DNA from: Bacteroidales bacterium UBA3143
Lineage (GTDB): Bacteria; Bacteroidota; Bacteroidia; Bacteroidales; Dysgonomonadaceae
NCBI GenBank assembly: GCA_002364735.1
Contig: DEZB01000042.1
Span: forward strand, 1 to 37,828
DNA: 37,828 bases
Direction of reading: 5' to 3'
Both the position numbers and the translations under genes were made by a program. Every line of letters starts with the position of its first letter. The first letter of the stretch is position 1. The notes below the pieces were generated by a model. That model saw nothing but the letters and a program-made list of their open reading frames with translations, did not search any database and was not told where the DNA came from. Below, piece after piece: positions 25,088 to 34,698 of the stretch.

Positions 25088-28000
25088 TAGAGACAGACTT
25101 TGGACGATGGGCCTTGAAAAATAACAAGTTTGTCTTTTTCTTAGTAGCTGCACTGGTTATTGGAGGTGTGTTCTCATACAACAGCATGAGCAAACTTGAA
25201 GACCCCGAGATAAAAGTGAAACAAGCCATGGTTGTAACTACCTATCCTGGAGCATCAGCCCATGAGGTGGAATTAGAGGTAACAGAGCCTTTGGAACTAA
25301 GTCTAAGAGCGATAAAAGGAGTTGAAACTGTTGTTAGCAGATCTATGGACGACGTTTCTATAATAGAAGTGCAACTAAAGCTCACAGTACCCGATGAGGA
25401 AGTGGAACAAACTTGGGATGTGTTACGCAGAAAGATTAATGATACGAAAGGTTCTTTACCTTCAGGAGCAAACTCACCTGTGGTGAGAGATGACTTTGGC
25501 GATGTTTTTGGGATGTTTTATGCCATAACCAATGATGGCTACTCAGAAAGAGAGATGAACAAATATATTCAACTCTTACAGCGCGAAGTGCAAAATATAG
25601 AGGGTGTAGCCGCTGTAGAAGTGTTTGGGTTACAAAAAGAATGTATAAATATAGAATTGTTGCAAGAGAAGATGGCCAATATGGGTGTGCATCCAGTAGA
25701 GGTAATATCTACTCTGAATGGACAGAATGAAGCGACTTATTCTGGATACTATCTAAGCGGTGATCATAGAATAAGAATATCAGTTAACGATAGATACAAA
25801 AACGTAAACGACATTAGCCAACTTTTACTCCAAGGGCACGAACAGGACCAATTGAGACTGAGCGACATTGCATCAGTTACTATGGGACTGGAAGAGCCTA
25901 TAAGAAATGAAATGTTCTATGATGGTGAAAAAGCTTACGGGTTTGCAGTTGCTGTACTTAGTGGCAACGACATCACCAAACTTGGGAAAGAGACCGACCA
26001 GAAGATAGAGTTAATGAAAAACACTTTGCTTCCAGCAGGAATAGATTTCCATAAAGTATTTTACCAACCAGAAAGAGTTGAAAATGCATTAAGATCGTTC
26101 TTAGGGAACTTGGCACTCTCTATCATCATAGTGATCGTTGTGCTAATGTTTGCAATGGGTTTTAAGAGTGGTGTAATTATTGGCACAAATCTTTTTGTGA
26201 TTGTGTTTGGGACTTTTCTGGTCCTCAACAATTTCGATGGAACATTACAGAGAGTTTCACTGGGAGCTTTTATATTGGCAATGGGGATGTTGGTAGACAA
26301 TGCCATTGTTATTATTGATGGGATATTGGTTGATAAACAAAGAGGATTAGGCAGAACGGCATCGCTTACTTCAATTGGTAAAAGAACAGCTATGCCACTA
26401 TTGGGTGCAACGTTGATAGCCATTCTCGCATTTTACCCTATTTTTCTTTCGCCTGACACTGCAGGTGTGTATGTGAGAGACCTATTTATTGTACTTGCTG
26501 TGTCACTTATGTTAAGTTGGATATTAGCTCTTACGCTCGTACCAATTCATGCAGGCTTTTCGTTGTTTCGAGAAAGAAGACTTTTACGGAAAAATAAACG
26601 TAATAAAAGCAATCTTTCTGGAGAAACTAATAGAACTGAGGATGCAACTAACAAAGTTAAGAAGGATCAAAAAGACCCCTTTGATACACCAGCATACAAA
26701 ACCCTGCGCAAGGTCCTCCAGTGGGTACTTTGTCATAAAATCACATCTATAGCTGTTGCTATAGTTTTAGTGGCAATTAGCTTATTTAGCTACCAATTTT
26801 TACCTCAGGGGTTTTTCCCCGATATGGAATACAATCAACTCTATATAGAGTACAAACTACCAGAAGGAACTGTGAGTGGAAAGGTGAAGGAGGACTTGAA
26901 TCAACTATCTCAGTATTTGAAAGAGAAAGATGAAGTTACTCATATTACTACATCAATTGGTGCCACACCCACTCGCTACAACCTGGTTAGAAGTATGGCA
27001 ATACCCTCCATGTCTTATGGTGAATTGATTGTAGACTTTAAATCGCCAAAGGCGGCCGTACAATCCTTAGAAGATATACAAAGTCATCTTATAGAAAATT
27101 ATCCACAAGCCTATGCAAGGGTGAAGCGATATAATTTGATGTACGAAAAATTTCCTGTAGAGGTTGAGTTTAGTGGACCCGATCCTGCTATTCTCAGAAA
27201 TCTCACATCTCAAGCACAAGAGATAATGAATAAAAACAAAAACACAGTGCTGGAGAGCAACAATTGGGAGCCAAAAATACCCGTAGTGGTGATTAATTAT
27301 AACCAACCAGCAGCACGCTCTTTGGGCTTATCTCGAAAAGACATTGCAATATCTTTGTTGGCAGCTACTGAGGGAATTCCTACAGGTGTGTTTTATGATG
27401 GACGCGACCGTTTTAACATTTATATAAAAACGGTCAAAGAGCCTGGTGTGCCATTAAAAGATTTGAATAATGCGCAAGTATTTGGTATGGTGCCACCATT
27501 TGAAAATCTATTGAGTAAAGAGACTATCATTGGTCTAATGAATGGTTCTATAAAAGAGAAAGATATAATAAGCGATCTACTAAGAACTGTTCCTATGAGC
27601 CAAGCTGTGAACGGTATAAACATTGAATGGCACGAACCACTTGTCATAAGAAGTAATGGTCAAAGAGCCATGAGAGCTCAATGCGAACCAGCTCCAGGAG
27701 TAAGTGCTCAAGGTGCCCGTAAAAGCATTTTAGAAGATATTGAAACAATAGAAATGCCAACAGGCTATTCTTTAGAATGGCAAGGCGAGCACAAAGCAAG
27801 TACTCAGTCCACAAAGTATCTTTTCAAAAACTTTCCTCTTGCCATCATACTCATGATAGCCATACTTATACTGCTATTTAAAGACTACAGAAAGCCTATT
27901 ATAATATTGCTTTGTATACCGTTGATATTAATAGGAGTGGTATTTGGCATGCTACTTTCAGGAAAAGAGTTTGGTTTTGTGGCCATTGTTGGGATACTTG

Positions 28001-28317
28001 GATTGATAGGGATGATGATAAAGAACGGAGTGGTACTGATGGAGGAGATTGGCGACCAATTATCTACAGGGAAAGATCCGATGGAAGCTTTACTTGATAG
28101 CTCCTCAAATAGATTTCGTCCTGTGATGATGGCTTCTATAACCACTATTTTTGGTATGATTCCACTTTTGGGTGACGCCTTGTTTGGTTCGCTTGCAGTA
28201 ACTATTATGGGTGGATTGCTTATAGGTACGCTCATTATTCTGCTATTTATACCTATTCTTTACGCTATCTTTTTTGGTATTAAATCAGAAAAATCTGACA
28301 AAAACTGTGATGAATAA
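25084..28317 (+). CDS. RND multidrug efflux pump (AcrB/HAE family)
   Basis: A 1077-residue inner-membrane proton antiporter of normal RND length with 12 expected transmembrane helices and two large periplasmic loops. TM1 is near residues 13-31, and a TM2-6 cluster is near 335-500. A polar charged loop (about 500-545) lies between the halves, then TM7 (about 555-573) and TM8-12 (about 920-1070). In TM4 the relay aspartate Asp405 is present in MLVDNAIVII, with Asn406 at the second position where AcrB has a second Asp. The TM10 lysine Lys980 in MMIKNGVVLMEE is present. Two of the three classic relay residues are thus conserved. It lies between the adaptor and TolC genes. It looks like a drug/solvent-type rather than metal-type pump, but substrate is not determined. 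Confidence 0.94.
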   Translation: MIETDFGRWALKNNKFVFFLVAALVIGGVFSYNSMSKLEDPEIKVKQAMVVTTYPGASAHEVELEVTEPLELSLRAIKGVETVVSRSMDDVSIIEVQLKLTVPDEEVEQTWDVLRRKINDTKGSLPSGANSPVVRDDFGDVFGMFYAITNDGYSEREMNKYIQLLQREVQNIEGVAAVEVFGLQKECINIELLQEKMANMGVHPVEVISTLNGQNEATYSGYYLSGDHRIRISVNDRYKNVNDISQLLLQGHEQDQLRLSDIASVTMGLEEPIRNEMFYDGEKAYGFAVAVLSGNDITKLGKETDQKIELMKNTLLPAGIDFHKVFYQPERVENALRSFLGNLALSIIIVIVVLMFAMGFKSGVIIGTNLFVIVFGTFLVLNNFDGTLQRVSLGAFILAMGMLVDNAIVIIDGILVDKQRGLGRTASLTSIGKRTAMPLLGATLIAILAFYPIFLSPDTAGVYVRDLFIVLAVSLMLSWILALTLVPIHAGFSLFRERRLLRKNKRNKSNLSGETNRTEDATNKVKKDQKDPFDTPAYKTLRKVLQWVLCHKITSIAVAIVLVAISLFSYQFLPQGFFPDMEYNQLYIEYKLPEGTVSGKVKEDLNQLSQYLKEKDEVTHITTSIGATPTRYNLVRSMAIPSMSYGELIVDFKSPKAAVQSLEDIQSHLIENYPQAYARVKRYNLMYEKFPVEVEFSGPDPAILRNLTSQAQEIMNKNKNTVLESNNWEPKIPVVVINYNQPAARSLGLSRKDIAISLLAATEGIPTGVFYDGRDRFNIYIKTVKEPGVPLKDLNNAQVFGMVPPFENLLSKETIIGLMNGSIKEKDIISDLLRTVPMSQAVNGINIEWHEPLVIRSNGQRAMRAQCEPAPGVSAQGARKSILEDIETIEMPTGYSLEWQGEHKASTQSTKYLFKNFPLAIILMIAILILLFKDYRKPIIILLCIPLILIGVVFGMLLSGKEFGFVAIVGILGLIGMMIKNGVVLMEEIGDQLSTGKDPMEALLDSSSNRFRPVMMASITTIFGMIPLLGDALFGSLAVTIMGGLLIGTLIILLFIPILYAIFFGIKSEKSDKNCDE

Positions 28318-29731
28318 TATGATTGCATTAAAACAACTATACAAAATATCAATTGTTGCACTATCTTTTTTTATGATTTATGCGACAACAACAGACGCTC
28401 AACAAGAGAGCTACCCCAAGAGCCTATCGCTACAAATGTGTAGAGAAATGGCTTTGCAAAACAACATAGAAAACAATATTGCCAAAGAACAGATAACTGC
28501 TGCTGAATACAAAGTAGCCGCATACAAAACAAATTATCTGCCCAAAATATCTGCTACAGGGCTTTATCTTTATAGCGATGCCACTTTGAGCAGGACAATA
28601 GAGGGAGGCAACCTTCCAACCTTTGTGTCTGATGGTAAGGGAGGAGTGACTCCTAATGGAGGGTTTGCTTTTATGCCCGACATTCCTTTAGAATTAAAAT
28701 TAAGCGGCACATATAATGGTTCGGTAAAAATACAACAGCCCATTTATACGGGGGGAAAAATAACTTCAGCCTACAAAATGGCAAAAAAAGGTTATGAAAT
28801 GGCACAGGTTAATGAGAAGTTGTCAGAAGTAGAAGTAATTGTTCTTTGCGATGAAGCATATTGGAACTGCGTAAAAGTAAAGGCTATGATAGAAAGTGCT
28901 ACTCAATACAAAGAAACCCTGCAAGAGCTACACCGAGTGGTGCAAAATGCTGTAGAAGAGGGTATGACCCACAGAAAAGATTTACTCTCTGTCCAAGTAA
29001 AAATGAACGAAGCAAAACTCAATTTAACACGTGCTCAAAATGGCTACAGACTTGCCATTATGAATCTTAACCATACAATTGGGCTACCTTTGCACAATGC
29101 AACAGAAGTTGCAGATTCGTTCGATGAGGATTCATCCATTCATGATTTACCAGCATCTTTTGGCACATCAAGCTCAATTGACATTAGCTTACGTCCAGAA
29201 TACAGCCTGCTTTCTAAACAGATAGAGCTGAAAAAACAACAAGAACGTTTGGTTAGAAGTGACTTCTTGCCCAATGTTGGAGTTGTAGGTATGTATGGTT
29301 ACACAAACGGACTTAAGATGAATGGAGAGAAGCTTTTAGATGGTGCAAACTTTGCAGCAATGCTATCAGTTAATATCCCTATTTTCAATTGGGGTGAGGG
29401 TAGAAACAAAATAAAAGAAGCTAAAGTGGAGAGCTTAATTGCACAAATGCAATTAGACAACTCACAGCAACAAATGACATTAGAAGCCACTAAAGCAATA
29501 AACGAACTAAACGAAGCCTTTCTTGAAGTGACACTTACATCTAAGTCTGTAGAACAAGCATTAGAGAATATGGATGTTAGCAAAGAACGATACAATGCAG
29601 GTATGGAAACACTGGCCGACTATATGGAAGCTCAAACAATGTGGCAAAATGCAATGAGTACTCATATTACTGCAAAAGCATCGCTCAACCTCTCTAAAAC
29701 AAAATACCTGAAGGCTGCTGGAAAGCTTTAG
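28310..29731 (+). CDS. TolC-family outer-membrane efflux protein
   Basis: A 473-residue outer-membrane channel that completes the tripartite pump. A signal peptide is present (KISIVALSFFMIYATTTDA, cut before QQES). The mature protein has the doubled TolC repeat: LSLQMCREMALQNNIENNI at the start of one half and a second OEP domain beginning around ISLRPEYSLLSKQIELKKQQ. Two long amphipathic helices follow in each half. The start at 28310 overlaps the pump stop by eight bases; an earlier in-frame ATG at 28274 would put 12 extra polar residues before the signal peptide, and 28319 is also possible. No Shine-Dalgarno sequence separates the choices. Confidence 0.92.
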   Translation: MNNMIALKQLYKISIVALSFFMIYATTTDAQQESYPKSLSLQMCREMALQNNIENNIAKEQITAAEYKVAAYKTNYLPKISATGLYLYSDATLSRTIEGGNLPTFVSDGKGGVTPNGGFAFMPDIPLELKLSGTYNGSVKIQQPIYTGGKITSAYKMAKKGYEMAQVNEKLSEVEVIVLCDEAYWNCVKVKAMIESATQYKETLQELHRVVQNAVEEGMTHRKDLLSVQVKMNEAKLNLTRAQNGYRLAIMNLNHTIGLPLHNATEVADSFDEDSSIHDLPASFGTSSSIDISLRPEYSLLSKQIELKKQQERLVRSDFLPNVGVVGMYGYTNGLKMNGEKLLDGANFAAMLSVNIPIFNWGEGRNKIKEAKVESLIAQMQLDNSQQQMTLEATKAINELNEAFLEVTLTSKSVEQALENMDVSKERYNAGMETLADYMEAQTMWQNAMSTHITAKASLNLSKTKYLKAAGKL

Positions 29732-29766
29732 CGTTGAAATTATGAAATATAGGAGGATTTTAAAAT

Positions 29767-29964
29767 ATGAATTTGTGGTTGCTTTTGTCTTGCAAATTTT
29801 ATATTTTAGCAAACATTATTCTATGTTTCATAGAAAAGAAGGTAAGTAGAATTCAACAAGTCTCAACGAATGAAGACAATGCTGAACCACTCTGTATATT
29901 TGAATTTGTAAATCAATTGTCAAGTAATATTTTACGATATTACAATATCATTCTAACATCTTAA
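29767..29964 (+). CDS. Possible 65-residue membrane peptide
   Basis: A short ORF whose ATG is preceded by AGGAGG ten bases upstream, rare in this window. The N-terminal 23 residues are hydrophobic (LWLLLSCKFYILANIILCF), the rest polar, and no family was recognised. It lies in the 247-base gap after the TolC gene. Size, composition and lack of relatives make it doubtful. Confidence 0.2.
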   Translation: MNLWLLLSCKFYILANIILCFIEKKVSRIQQVSTNEDNAEPLCIFEFVNQLSSNILRYYNIILTS

Positions 29965-29978
29965 TAGCTCAAGCCTCT

Positions 29979-30449
29979 ATGCCAAAACTAACAATAATGC
30001 GCCCTAACGAATGGGTCAATCAAGCAAAAAGCATCAATATCTATGTTGACGGCAAAAAAGCTGGAGTTGTTGGAATTGAGCAAACAGTGCAATTTGAGTT
30101 ATCATCAGGTAAACACAAAATTGTACTCAAAAACAGATGGGGTGGAGGTAGCAAACCACTCGCTATAAATTTGAATGACAAGGAACACAAGACCTACGAG
30201 ATATACAGCAATCAATATACTATTTTAACACCACTTCTACTTGTTATTGCTGGCGTAATTTATCACGGAGCAGTATCAATCTTTAATCTACAGCCCTCTT
30301 TTCTTTCGGATATAGTTGGTTTAGGATTACTTTACTTACTTCTCTTCATCCAGTTCTATAGTAGGTATTATATGACATTAAAAGAAGTGGTTTCAGACAA
30401 ACCAAAAAAGATAACGAAAGAAGAAGAGGCTCGTTTGATAAGAAGCTAA
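29979..30449 (+). CDS. Small protein with PEGA-like domain and two membrane helices
   Basis: A 156-residue protein with no signal peptide. Residues about 1-70 form a beta-sandwich-like segment (SINIYVDGKKAGVVGIEQTVQFEL then GKHKIVLKNRWGGGSKPLAINL), reminiscent of PEGA or DUF2846-type domains that occur in envelope proteins. Residues about 83-100 (LTPLLLVIAGVIYHGAVSI) and 112-129 (VGLGLLYLLLFIQFYSRYY) are two hydrophobic helices. A basic, Lys/Glu-rich tail (DKPKKITKEEEARLIRS) follows, presumably in the cytoplasm. Topology suggests the N-terminal domain also faces the cytoplasm. It stands alone between the TolC gene and proS. The function is unknown; the domain name is a guess from the strand pattern. 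Confidence 0.7.
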   Translation: MPKLTIMRPNEWVNQAKSINIYVDGKKAGVVGIEQTVQFELSSGKHKIVLKNRWGGGSKPLAINLNDKEHKTYEIYSNQYTILTPLLLVIAGVIYHGAVSIFNLQPSFLSDIVGLGLLYLLLFIQFYSRYYMTLKEVVSDKPKKITKEEEARLIRS

Positions 30450-30585
30450 TACTAAGAGGACAACAAAAGCTTACTGTTCTACATCACATATTGACTACAT
30501 CTATTATTGAGTGCATAGACAAAAACCATATACTTCTAATCTCCTTATACTTCAAGCTCCACATAAAAACTCTTTAACCCTTACT

Positions 30586-30618
30586 TTTGTTAACTCTTAA
30601 TTCATTTTCTTATCTTTG
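30586..30618 (+). promoter_or_regulatory. Promoter of proS
   Basis: TTTG at 30586-30589 and TATCTTTG at 30611-30618 (TAnnTTTG) are separated by 21 bases. The start codon at 30666 lies 47 bases further on. Confidence 0.65.
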
Positions 30619-30665
30619 CACACTGAAACAAAAAAATAAATTTACAACACTCTATATCATACATT

Positions 30666-32147
30666 ATGGCAAAGGAATTGAAGGATTTAACTCCACGCAA
30701 TAAAGATTATTCTCAGTGGTATTTAGACTTGGTACTAAAAGCTGATTTAGCAGAAAACTCTGCTGTACGTGGTTGCATGGTTATCAAACCCTATGGCTAT
30801 GCCATTTGGGAGAAAATGCAACGTCAACTGGACGATATGTTTAAAGAAACAGGTCATGAGAATGCATATTTTCCACTATTCATTCCCAAGTCATTTCTAA
30901 GTAAAGAGGCAGATCATGTGGAAGGTTTTGCCAAAGAATGTGCAGTTGTAACCCACTATCGTTTAAAAAACGATCCAGAGGGGAATGGTATTATTGTTGA
31001 CCCAGATGCAAAATTAGAAGAAGAACTAATAGTTCGCCCTACATCTGAAACCATCATTTGGAGCACCTATCGTAATTGGATACAATCGTATCGTGATCTG
31101 CCAATCCTCATTAATCAATGGGCCAATGTGGTGAGATGGGAAATGCGTACACGGCTGTTTTTACGCACTGCTGAATTTTTATGGCAAGAAGGACATACAG
31201 CTCATGCTACAGAAGAAGAGGCGATTGCAGAAACACGCCAAATGTTGGATGTGTATGCTGAGTTTGCTGAAAAGTATATGGCTATGCCCGTTATTAAGGG
31301 TGTTAAATCTGAGTCAGAACGCTTTGCTGGCGCCTTAGACACCTACACCATTGAAGCTTTGATGCAAGATGGTAAAGCATTACAGTCGGGCACATCTCAC
31401 TTTTTGGGACAAAACTTTGCAAAAGCATTCGATGTAATGTTTTCTGACAAAGATGGAGAAAGAAAATATGTATGGGCCTCATCTTGGGGTGTATCTACAA
31501 GATTAATTGGCGCATTAATTATGGCTCATTCAGATGACAATGGATTGGTATTGCCTCCACTCTTGGCTCCTTATCAAGTGGTGATTGTTCCTATCTATCG
31601 TAATGACGAGCAGCTGAGTCAAATTAATGAAAAAGTGGCAGGCATTGTCAAAAGACTAAAATCATTGGGAGTAAGTGTAAAGTATGACAATTCAGACAAC
31701 AAAAAACCAGGTTGGAAATTCTCAGAATACGAATTAAAAGGCGTACCTGTACGCTTGGCAATGGGTGGACGTGATTTGGAGAATGAAACTATTGAAATTG
31801 CACGTCGTGATACATTGACTAAAGAGACATTACCACAAGAAGGCATTGAAGCGCATATCAAAAACTTACTGGAAGAGATGCAAGAAAATATCTATAAGAA
31901 AGCTTTCGATTATCGCACATCTGTTACTCGCAATGTAGATAGTTATGATGAGTTTAAAGTGGAAATAGAAAAAGGGGGTTTCTTGATGTGTCATTGGGAT
32001 GGAACTAACGAGACAGAAGAACTTATCAAAAACGAAACAAAAGCTACCATCAGATGCATACCATTGGAAGGTGATAAAACATCAGGAAAATGTATAGTGA
32101 CAGGGAAACCGTCATCACAAAGGGTTGTATTTGCTCGTGCATACTAA
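30666..32147 (+). CDS. proS: Prolyl-tRNA synthetase (archaeal/eukaryotic type)
   Basis: A 493-residue class II aminoacyl-tRNA synthetase that charges tRNA-Pro. It is the shorter archaeal/eukaryotic-type enzyme: no YbaK-like editing insertion lies in the catalytic domain, which bacterial-type ProRS (about 570 residues) would have. The catalytic domain holds motif 2 (QWANVVRWEMRTRLFLRTAEFLWQEGHTAH, at about 154-183) and motif 3 near SWGVSTRLIGALIM. The anticodon-binding domain starts about residue 300 (PYQVVIVPIY). The C-terminal part contains CHWDG and ends TGKPSSQRVVFARAY, as in the type with a small C-terminal domain. It is followed after 13 bases by menA. Such ProRS forms occur widely in Bacteroidetes. 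Confidence 0.96.
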   Translation: MAKELKDLTPRNKDYSQWYLDLVLKADLAENSAVRGCMVIKPYGYAIWEKMQRQLDDMFKETGHENAYFPLFIPKSFLSKEADHVEGFAKECAVVTHYRLKNDPEGNGIIVDPDAKLEEELIVRPTSETIIWSTYRNWIQSYRDLPILINQWANVVRWEMRTRLFLRTAEFLWQEGHTAHATEEEAIAETRQMLDVYAEFAEKYMAMPVIKGVKSESERFAGALDTYTIEALMQDGKALQSGTSHFLGQNFAKAFDVMFSDKDGERKYVWASSWGVSTRLIGALIMAHSDDNGLVLPPLLAPYQVVIVPIYRNDEQLSQINEKVAGIVKRLKSLGVSVKYDNSDNKKPGWKFSEYELKGVPVRLAMGGRDLENETIEIARRDTLTKETLPQEGIEAHIKNLLEEMQENIYKKAFDYRTSVTRNVDSYDEFKVEIEKGGFLMCHWDGTNETEELIKNETKATIRCIPLEGDKTSGKCIVTGKPSSQRVVFARAY

Positions 32148-32160
32148 TATTAAATAAAGA

Positions 32161-33078
32161 GTGAACTTTACAGACCATATCCTTCCTTGGATTTCATCAT
32201 TTAGACCTCGAACACTTTTCTTGGCTACTGCTGGAGTTATCCTTGGTAGTGGCCTGGCGTTGCACGTTGAGAAGCTTGACATTACGACCGCTTTGCTGAC
32301 TCTGTCCACTGCACTTTTGTTGCAATTGTTGTCTAACTTGGCAAATGATTTAGGCGATTTTGTAAAAGGCACCGATCGAACGGGAGGACGTTTAGGCCCA
32401 ATGCGCAGTGTGCAGAGCGGTAAGATAACACCGTTACAAATGAAAAAGACCATAGCCGTGACTATCCTCATCACCATGGTTTCTGGGCTTGTGTTGCTGC
32501 TACGTCTTTTTCATAAAATTGGATTGGAGGTCATTGTACTATTTTTAATAGTAGGAGCTCTATCTCTTCTATCTGCACTGTTCTACACTTTAGGTAAAAG
32601 ACCTTATGGGTATAAAGGCTGGGGCGATTTTTTTGCATTTCTTTTCTTTGGACCTATTGCCGTTGTTGGCTCCTATTATTTACAAGCACAAACTGTTGAT
32701 TATCGAGCTATTCTTCCAAGCATTGGAATGGGATTAATTAGCGCTATGATACTGAATGTAAACAACATGCGCGATATTGAGAACGACGCACTTTCAAATA
32801 AACGAACCATAGCTGTTAGGCTCGGATTGAAAAAGGCTAAAAGATACCATACTACAATGACTATAGTTATGTTTGGGTGTTTTGTGGCTTACAGCCTCAT
32901 ATATGCAAGCAGCCCATGGTATCGCTTCGGCTATATAGTAGTTTATGCTTTTCAATTGATTATTCTATCGCAAATATTTAAGAAACAAGGTGCGAGCCTT
33001 GATCCATATTTACGAAAAACTGCACTATCTGGTTTTTTGTTGGCAGTATTGTTTTCGGTGTGTGTTAACGTGGGGTGA
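32161..33078 (+). CDS. menA: 1,4-dihydroxy-2-naphthoate polyprenyltransferase
   Basis: A 305-residue UbiA-family integral membrane enzyme that attaches the polyprenyl tail to DHNA, a late step of menaquinone synthesis. It starts with GTG; an in-frame TAA only six bases upstream prevents an earlier start and no in-frame ATG follows early on. The two Asp-rich motifs are present: NDLGDFVKGTD (62-72) and NNMRDIENDA (about 200-210). Seven to nine hydrophobic helices are predicted, with the first at about 18-36. It directly follows proS (13 bases) and may be read through from that promoter. Other UbiA enzymes (UbiA, heme O synthase) share the fold, but the NDLGDFVKGTDRTGG signature is typical of MenA. 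Confidence 0.93.
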   Translation: MNFTDHILPWISSFRPRTLFLATAGVILGSGLALHVEKLDITTALLTLSTALLLQLLSNLANDLGDFVKGTDRTGGRLGPMRSVQSGKITPLQMKKTIAVTILITMVSGLVLLLRLFHKIGLEVIVLFLIVGALSLLSALFYTLGKRPYGYKGWGDFFAFLFFGPIAVVGSYYLQAQTVDYRAILPSIGMGLISAMILNVNNMRDIENDALSNKRTIAVRLGLKKAKRYHTTMTIVMFGCFVAYSLIYASSPWYRFGYIVVYAFQLIILSQIFKKQGASLDPYLRKTALSGFLLAVLFSVCVNVG

Positions 33079-33181
33079 GGTTCTGGAATAGCTATTTAGG
33101 AATATCAGATATAACTTAGAAAACCCAGACATATAAACAATATTACAAAATTCGCATAGTATTTTCAGACACTTCACATTG

Positions 33182-33195
33182 TCAACTTTCAACTT
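33182..33195. repeat. Short heptamer repeat TCAACTT x2
   Basis: Two head-to-tail copies of TCAACTT lie in the menA-gdhA gap. Too short to mean much alone, but the unit length matches the other heptamer arrays in the window. Confidence 0.4.
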
Positions 33196-33228
33196 TCCAT
33201 TATTTACACACCCCATTCTCCAAAAACA

Positions 33229-33268
33229 TAAAAAAGTCACACAGCAAACTTAATTTCCTGTGCGACTT
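33229..33268 (-). terminator. Rho-independent terminator of gdhA
   Basis: A stem AAGTCACACAG (33234-33244) / CTGTGCGACTT (33258-33268) with one mismatch in 11 and a 13-base loop. On the minus strand it is followed by TTTTT, so it terminates gdhA. On the + strand no T run follows, so any effect on menA would be weak. Confidence 0.75.
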
Positions 33269-33317
33269 ATAAATATAGTGCTTTCAAAATATAGAAAAAG
33301 TACTCATTTCAGACTAT

Positions 33318-34655
33318 TTACACAACCCCTTGCGCCATCATAGCAGTAGCTACTTTCATAAAACCAGCTATATTGGCACCTTTCACATAGTTTGTATAAT
33401 CTCCTTCCTTGCCATGATCTACACATTGTGTGTGTATATCGCCCATTATTTGATGTAGCCATTTATCAACCTCTTCATTTGACCATGAAAGATGCATAGC
33501 ATTTTGCGTCATTTCTAATCCCGAACAAGCAACACCTCCAGCATTAGCTGCCTTACCAGGAGCAAATAACATTTTGTTGTCGATAAAGAAATCGACTGCA
33601 TCAGCAGTACAACCCATATTAGAAACTTCAGCTACAAGCGTAACGCCGTTTTCTTTCAACATTTTGGCATCTTCCAAGTTAAGTTCATTTTGTATGGCAC
33701 ATGGCATAGCAATATCAACTTTACATTCCCAGGGTTTCTTTCCTTCATAGAACTTAGCGTTAGGATATTCCTCTACATATGGAGCAACAACATCGTTACC
33801 TGAGTTGCGTAATTCCATCATGTAAGCTATTTTCTCGGGTGTATTTATTCCCTCTTCATCATATATATATCCATCAGGACCAGATATGGCAACTACCTTT
33901 GCTCCCAATTCGGTAGCTTTGGTAACAGCACCCCATGCAACATTTCCAAAACCTGAAACGGCAACTGTTTTACCTTTTAAATCAATTCCATGTGCTTCAC
34001 ACATTTGATTTACAAAATAGAGTGCTCCAAATCCAGTAGCTTCGGGACGAAGTTTTGAACCGCCAAATGAAAGTCCTTTGCCCGTAAATGTGCCTGTATG
34101 TGCACGCGCTAATTTTTTGTACATTCCAAACATATAACCAACTTCGCGCGCACCAACACCAATGTCTCCTGCTGGAATATCTGTGTCAGGACCTAAATCT
34201 CTCCAAAGCTCAGTTACAAAAGCATGACAAAAGCGCATAATCTCTCCATCAGAACGACCTTTGGGTGAGAAGTCGGAACCACCTTTACCACCACCCATTG
34301 GCAACGTGGTAAGTGCATTTTTAAACGTTTGTTCGAAACCTAAAAACTTTAATGTAGAAAGATTAACCGAGGCATGAAAACGAATTCCTCCTTTGTAAGG
34401 TCCGATGGCGCCATTAAATTGTACACGGTATCCAATATTTACATGAACCTGTCCTTTGTCGTCTACCCAAGGAACACGAAATGTGAAAATTCGGTCGGGT
34501 TCAACAATTCGTTCTAAGATACCTGCTTTTTCGTACTCAGGATGCTCGTTATAAATATCTTCGATAGACAATAACACCTCTTTTACTGCTTGATGAAATT
34601 CTGGTTCACCAGGATGCCTTGCGGTCAACTCCGCCATGAAATCTTTTACATTCAT
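33318..34655 (-). CDS. gdhA: Glutamate dehydrogenase
   Basis: A 445-residue hexameric-type glutamate dehydrogenase that interconverts glutamate with 2-oxoglutarate and ammonium. Substrate residues are in GPYKGGIRFH (85-94; Lys89) and PMGGGKGGSDFSPKG (119-133; Lys124). The Rossmann domain starts near 230 with AVSGFGNVAWGA. The start was placed at ATG 34655 (MNVKDFMAELTARHPG). An upstream in-frame ATG at 34742 would add 29 hydrophobic residues and run through the TACCTTTG promoter box, so it is rejected; 445 residues also fits the family. It is flanked by its own promoter and terminator and is monocistronic. Probably NADP-linked and assimilatory, but coenzyme choice is uncertain. Confidence 0.96.
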   Translation of the reverse strand: MNVKDFMAELTARHPGEPEFHQAVKEVLLSIEDIYNEHPEYEKAGILERIVEPDRIFTFRVPWVDDKGQVHVNIGYRVQFNGAIGPYKGGIRFHASVNLSTLKFLGFEQTFKNALTTLPMGGGKGGSDFSPKGRSDGEIMRFCHAFVTELWRDLGPDTDIPAGDIGVGAREVGYMFGMYKKLARAHTGTFTGKGLSFGGSKLRPEATGFGALYFVNQMCEAHGIDLKGKTVAVSGFGNVAWGAVTKATELGAKVVAISGPDGYIYDEEGINTPEKIAYMMELRNSGNDVVAPYVEEYPNAKFYEGKKPWECKVDIAMPCAIQNELNLEDAKMLKENGVTLVAEVSNMGCTADAVDFFIDNKMLFAPGKAANAGGVACSGLEMTQNAMHLSWSNEEVDKWLHQIMGDIHTQCVDHGKEGDYTNYVKGANIAGFMKVATAMMAQGVV

Positions 34656-34690
34656 ACTCAATATATTTTTTTTATATTTGTGTTCTATAA

Positions 34691-34698
34691 CAAAGGTA
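34691..34698 (-). promoter_or_regulatory. Putative -7 box of gdhA
   Basis: The minus strand reads TACCTTTG (TAnnTTTG), 35 bases before ATG 34655. A clear -33 TTTG is lacking. Its position decides the gdhA start codon against the upstream ATG at 34742. Confidence 0.55.

Noticed and set aside
26061..26423. 120-codon minus-strand ORF opposite the RND pump gene
   Set aside because: It is antisense to a transmembrane region, which yields long open frames on the opposite strand; its composition is low-complexity hydrophobic.
28274..28309. Upstream start for the TolC-family gene
   Set aside because: It would overlap the RND gene by 44 bases and place 12 polar residues ahead of a good signal peptide.
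25084..28317. Loss of proton relay in the RND pump
   Set aside because: Asn406 replaces the second TM4 aspartate, but VDN is a common variant in functional RND pumps; Asp405 and Lys980 are kept.
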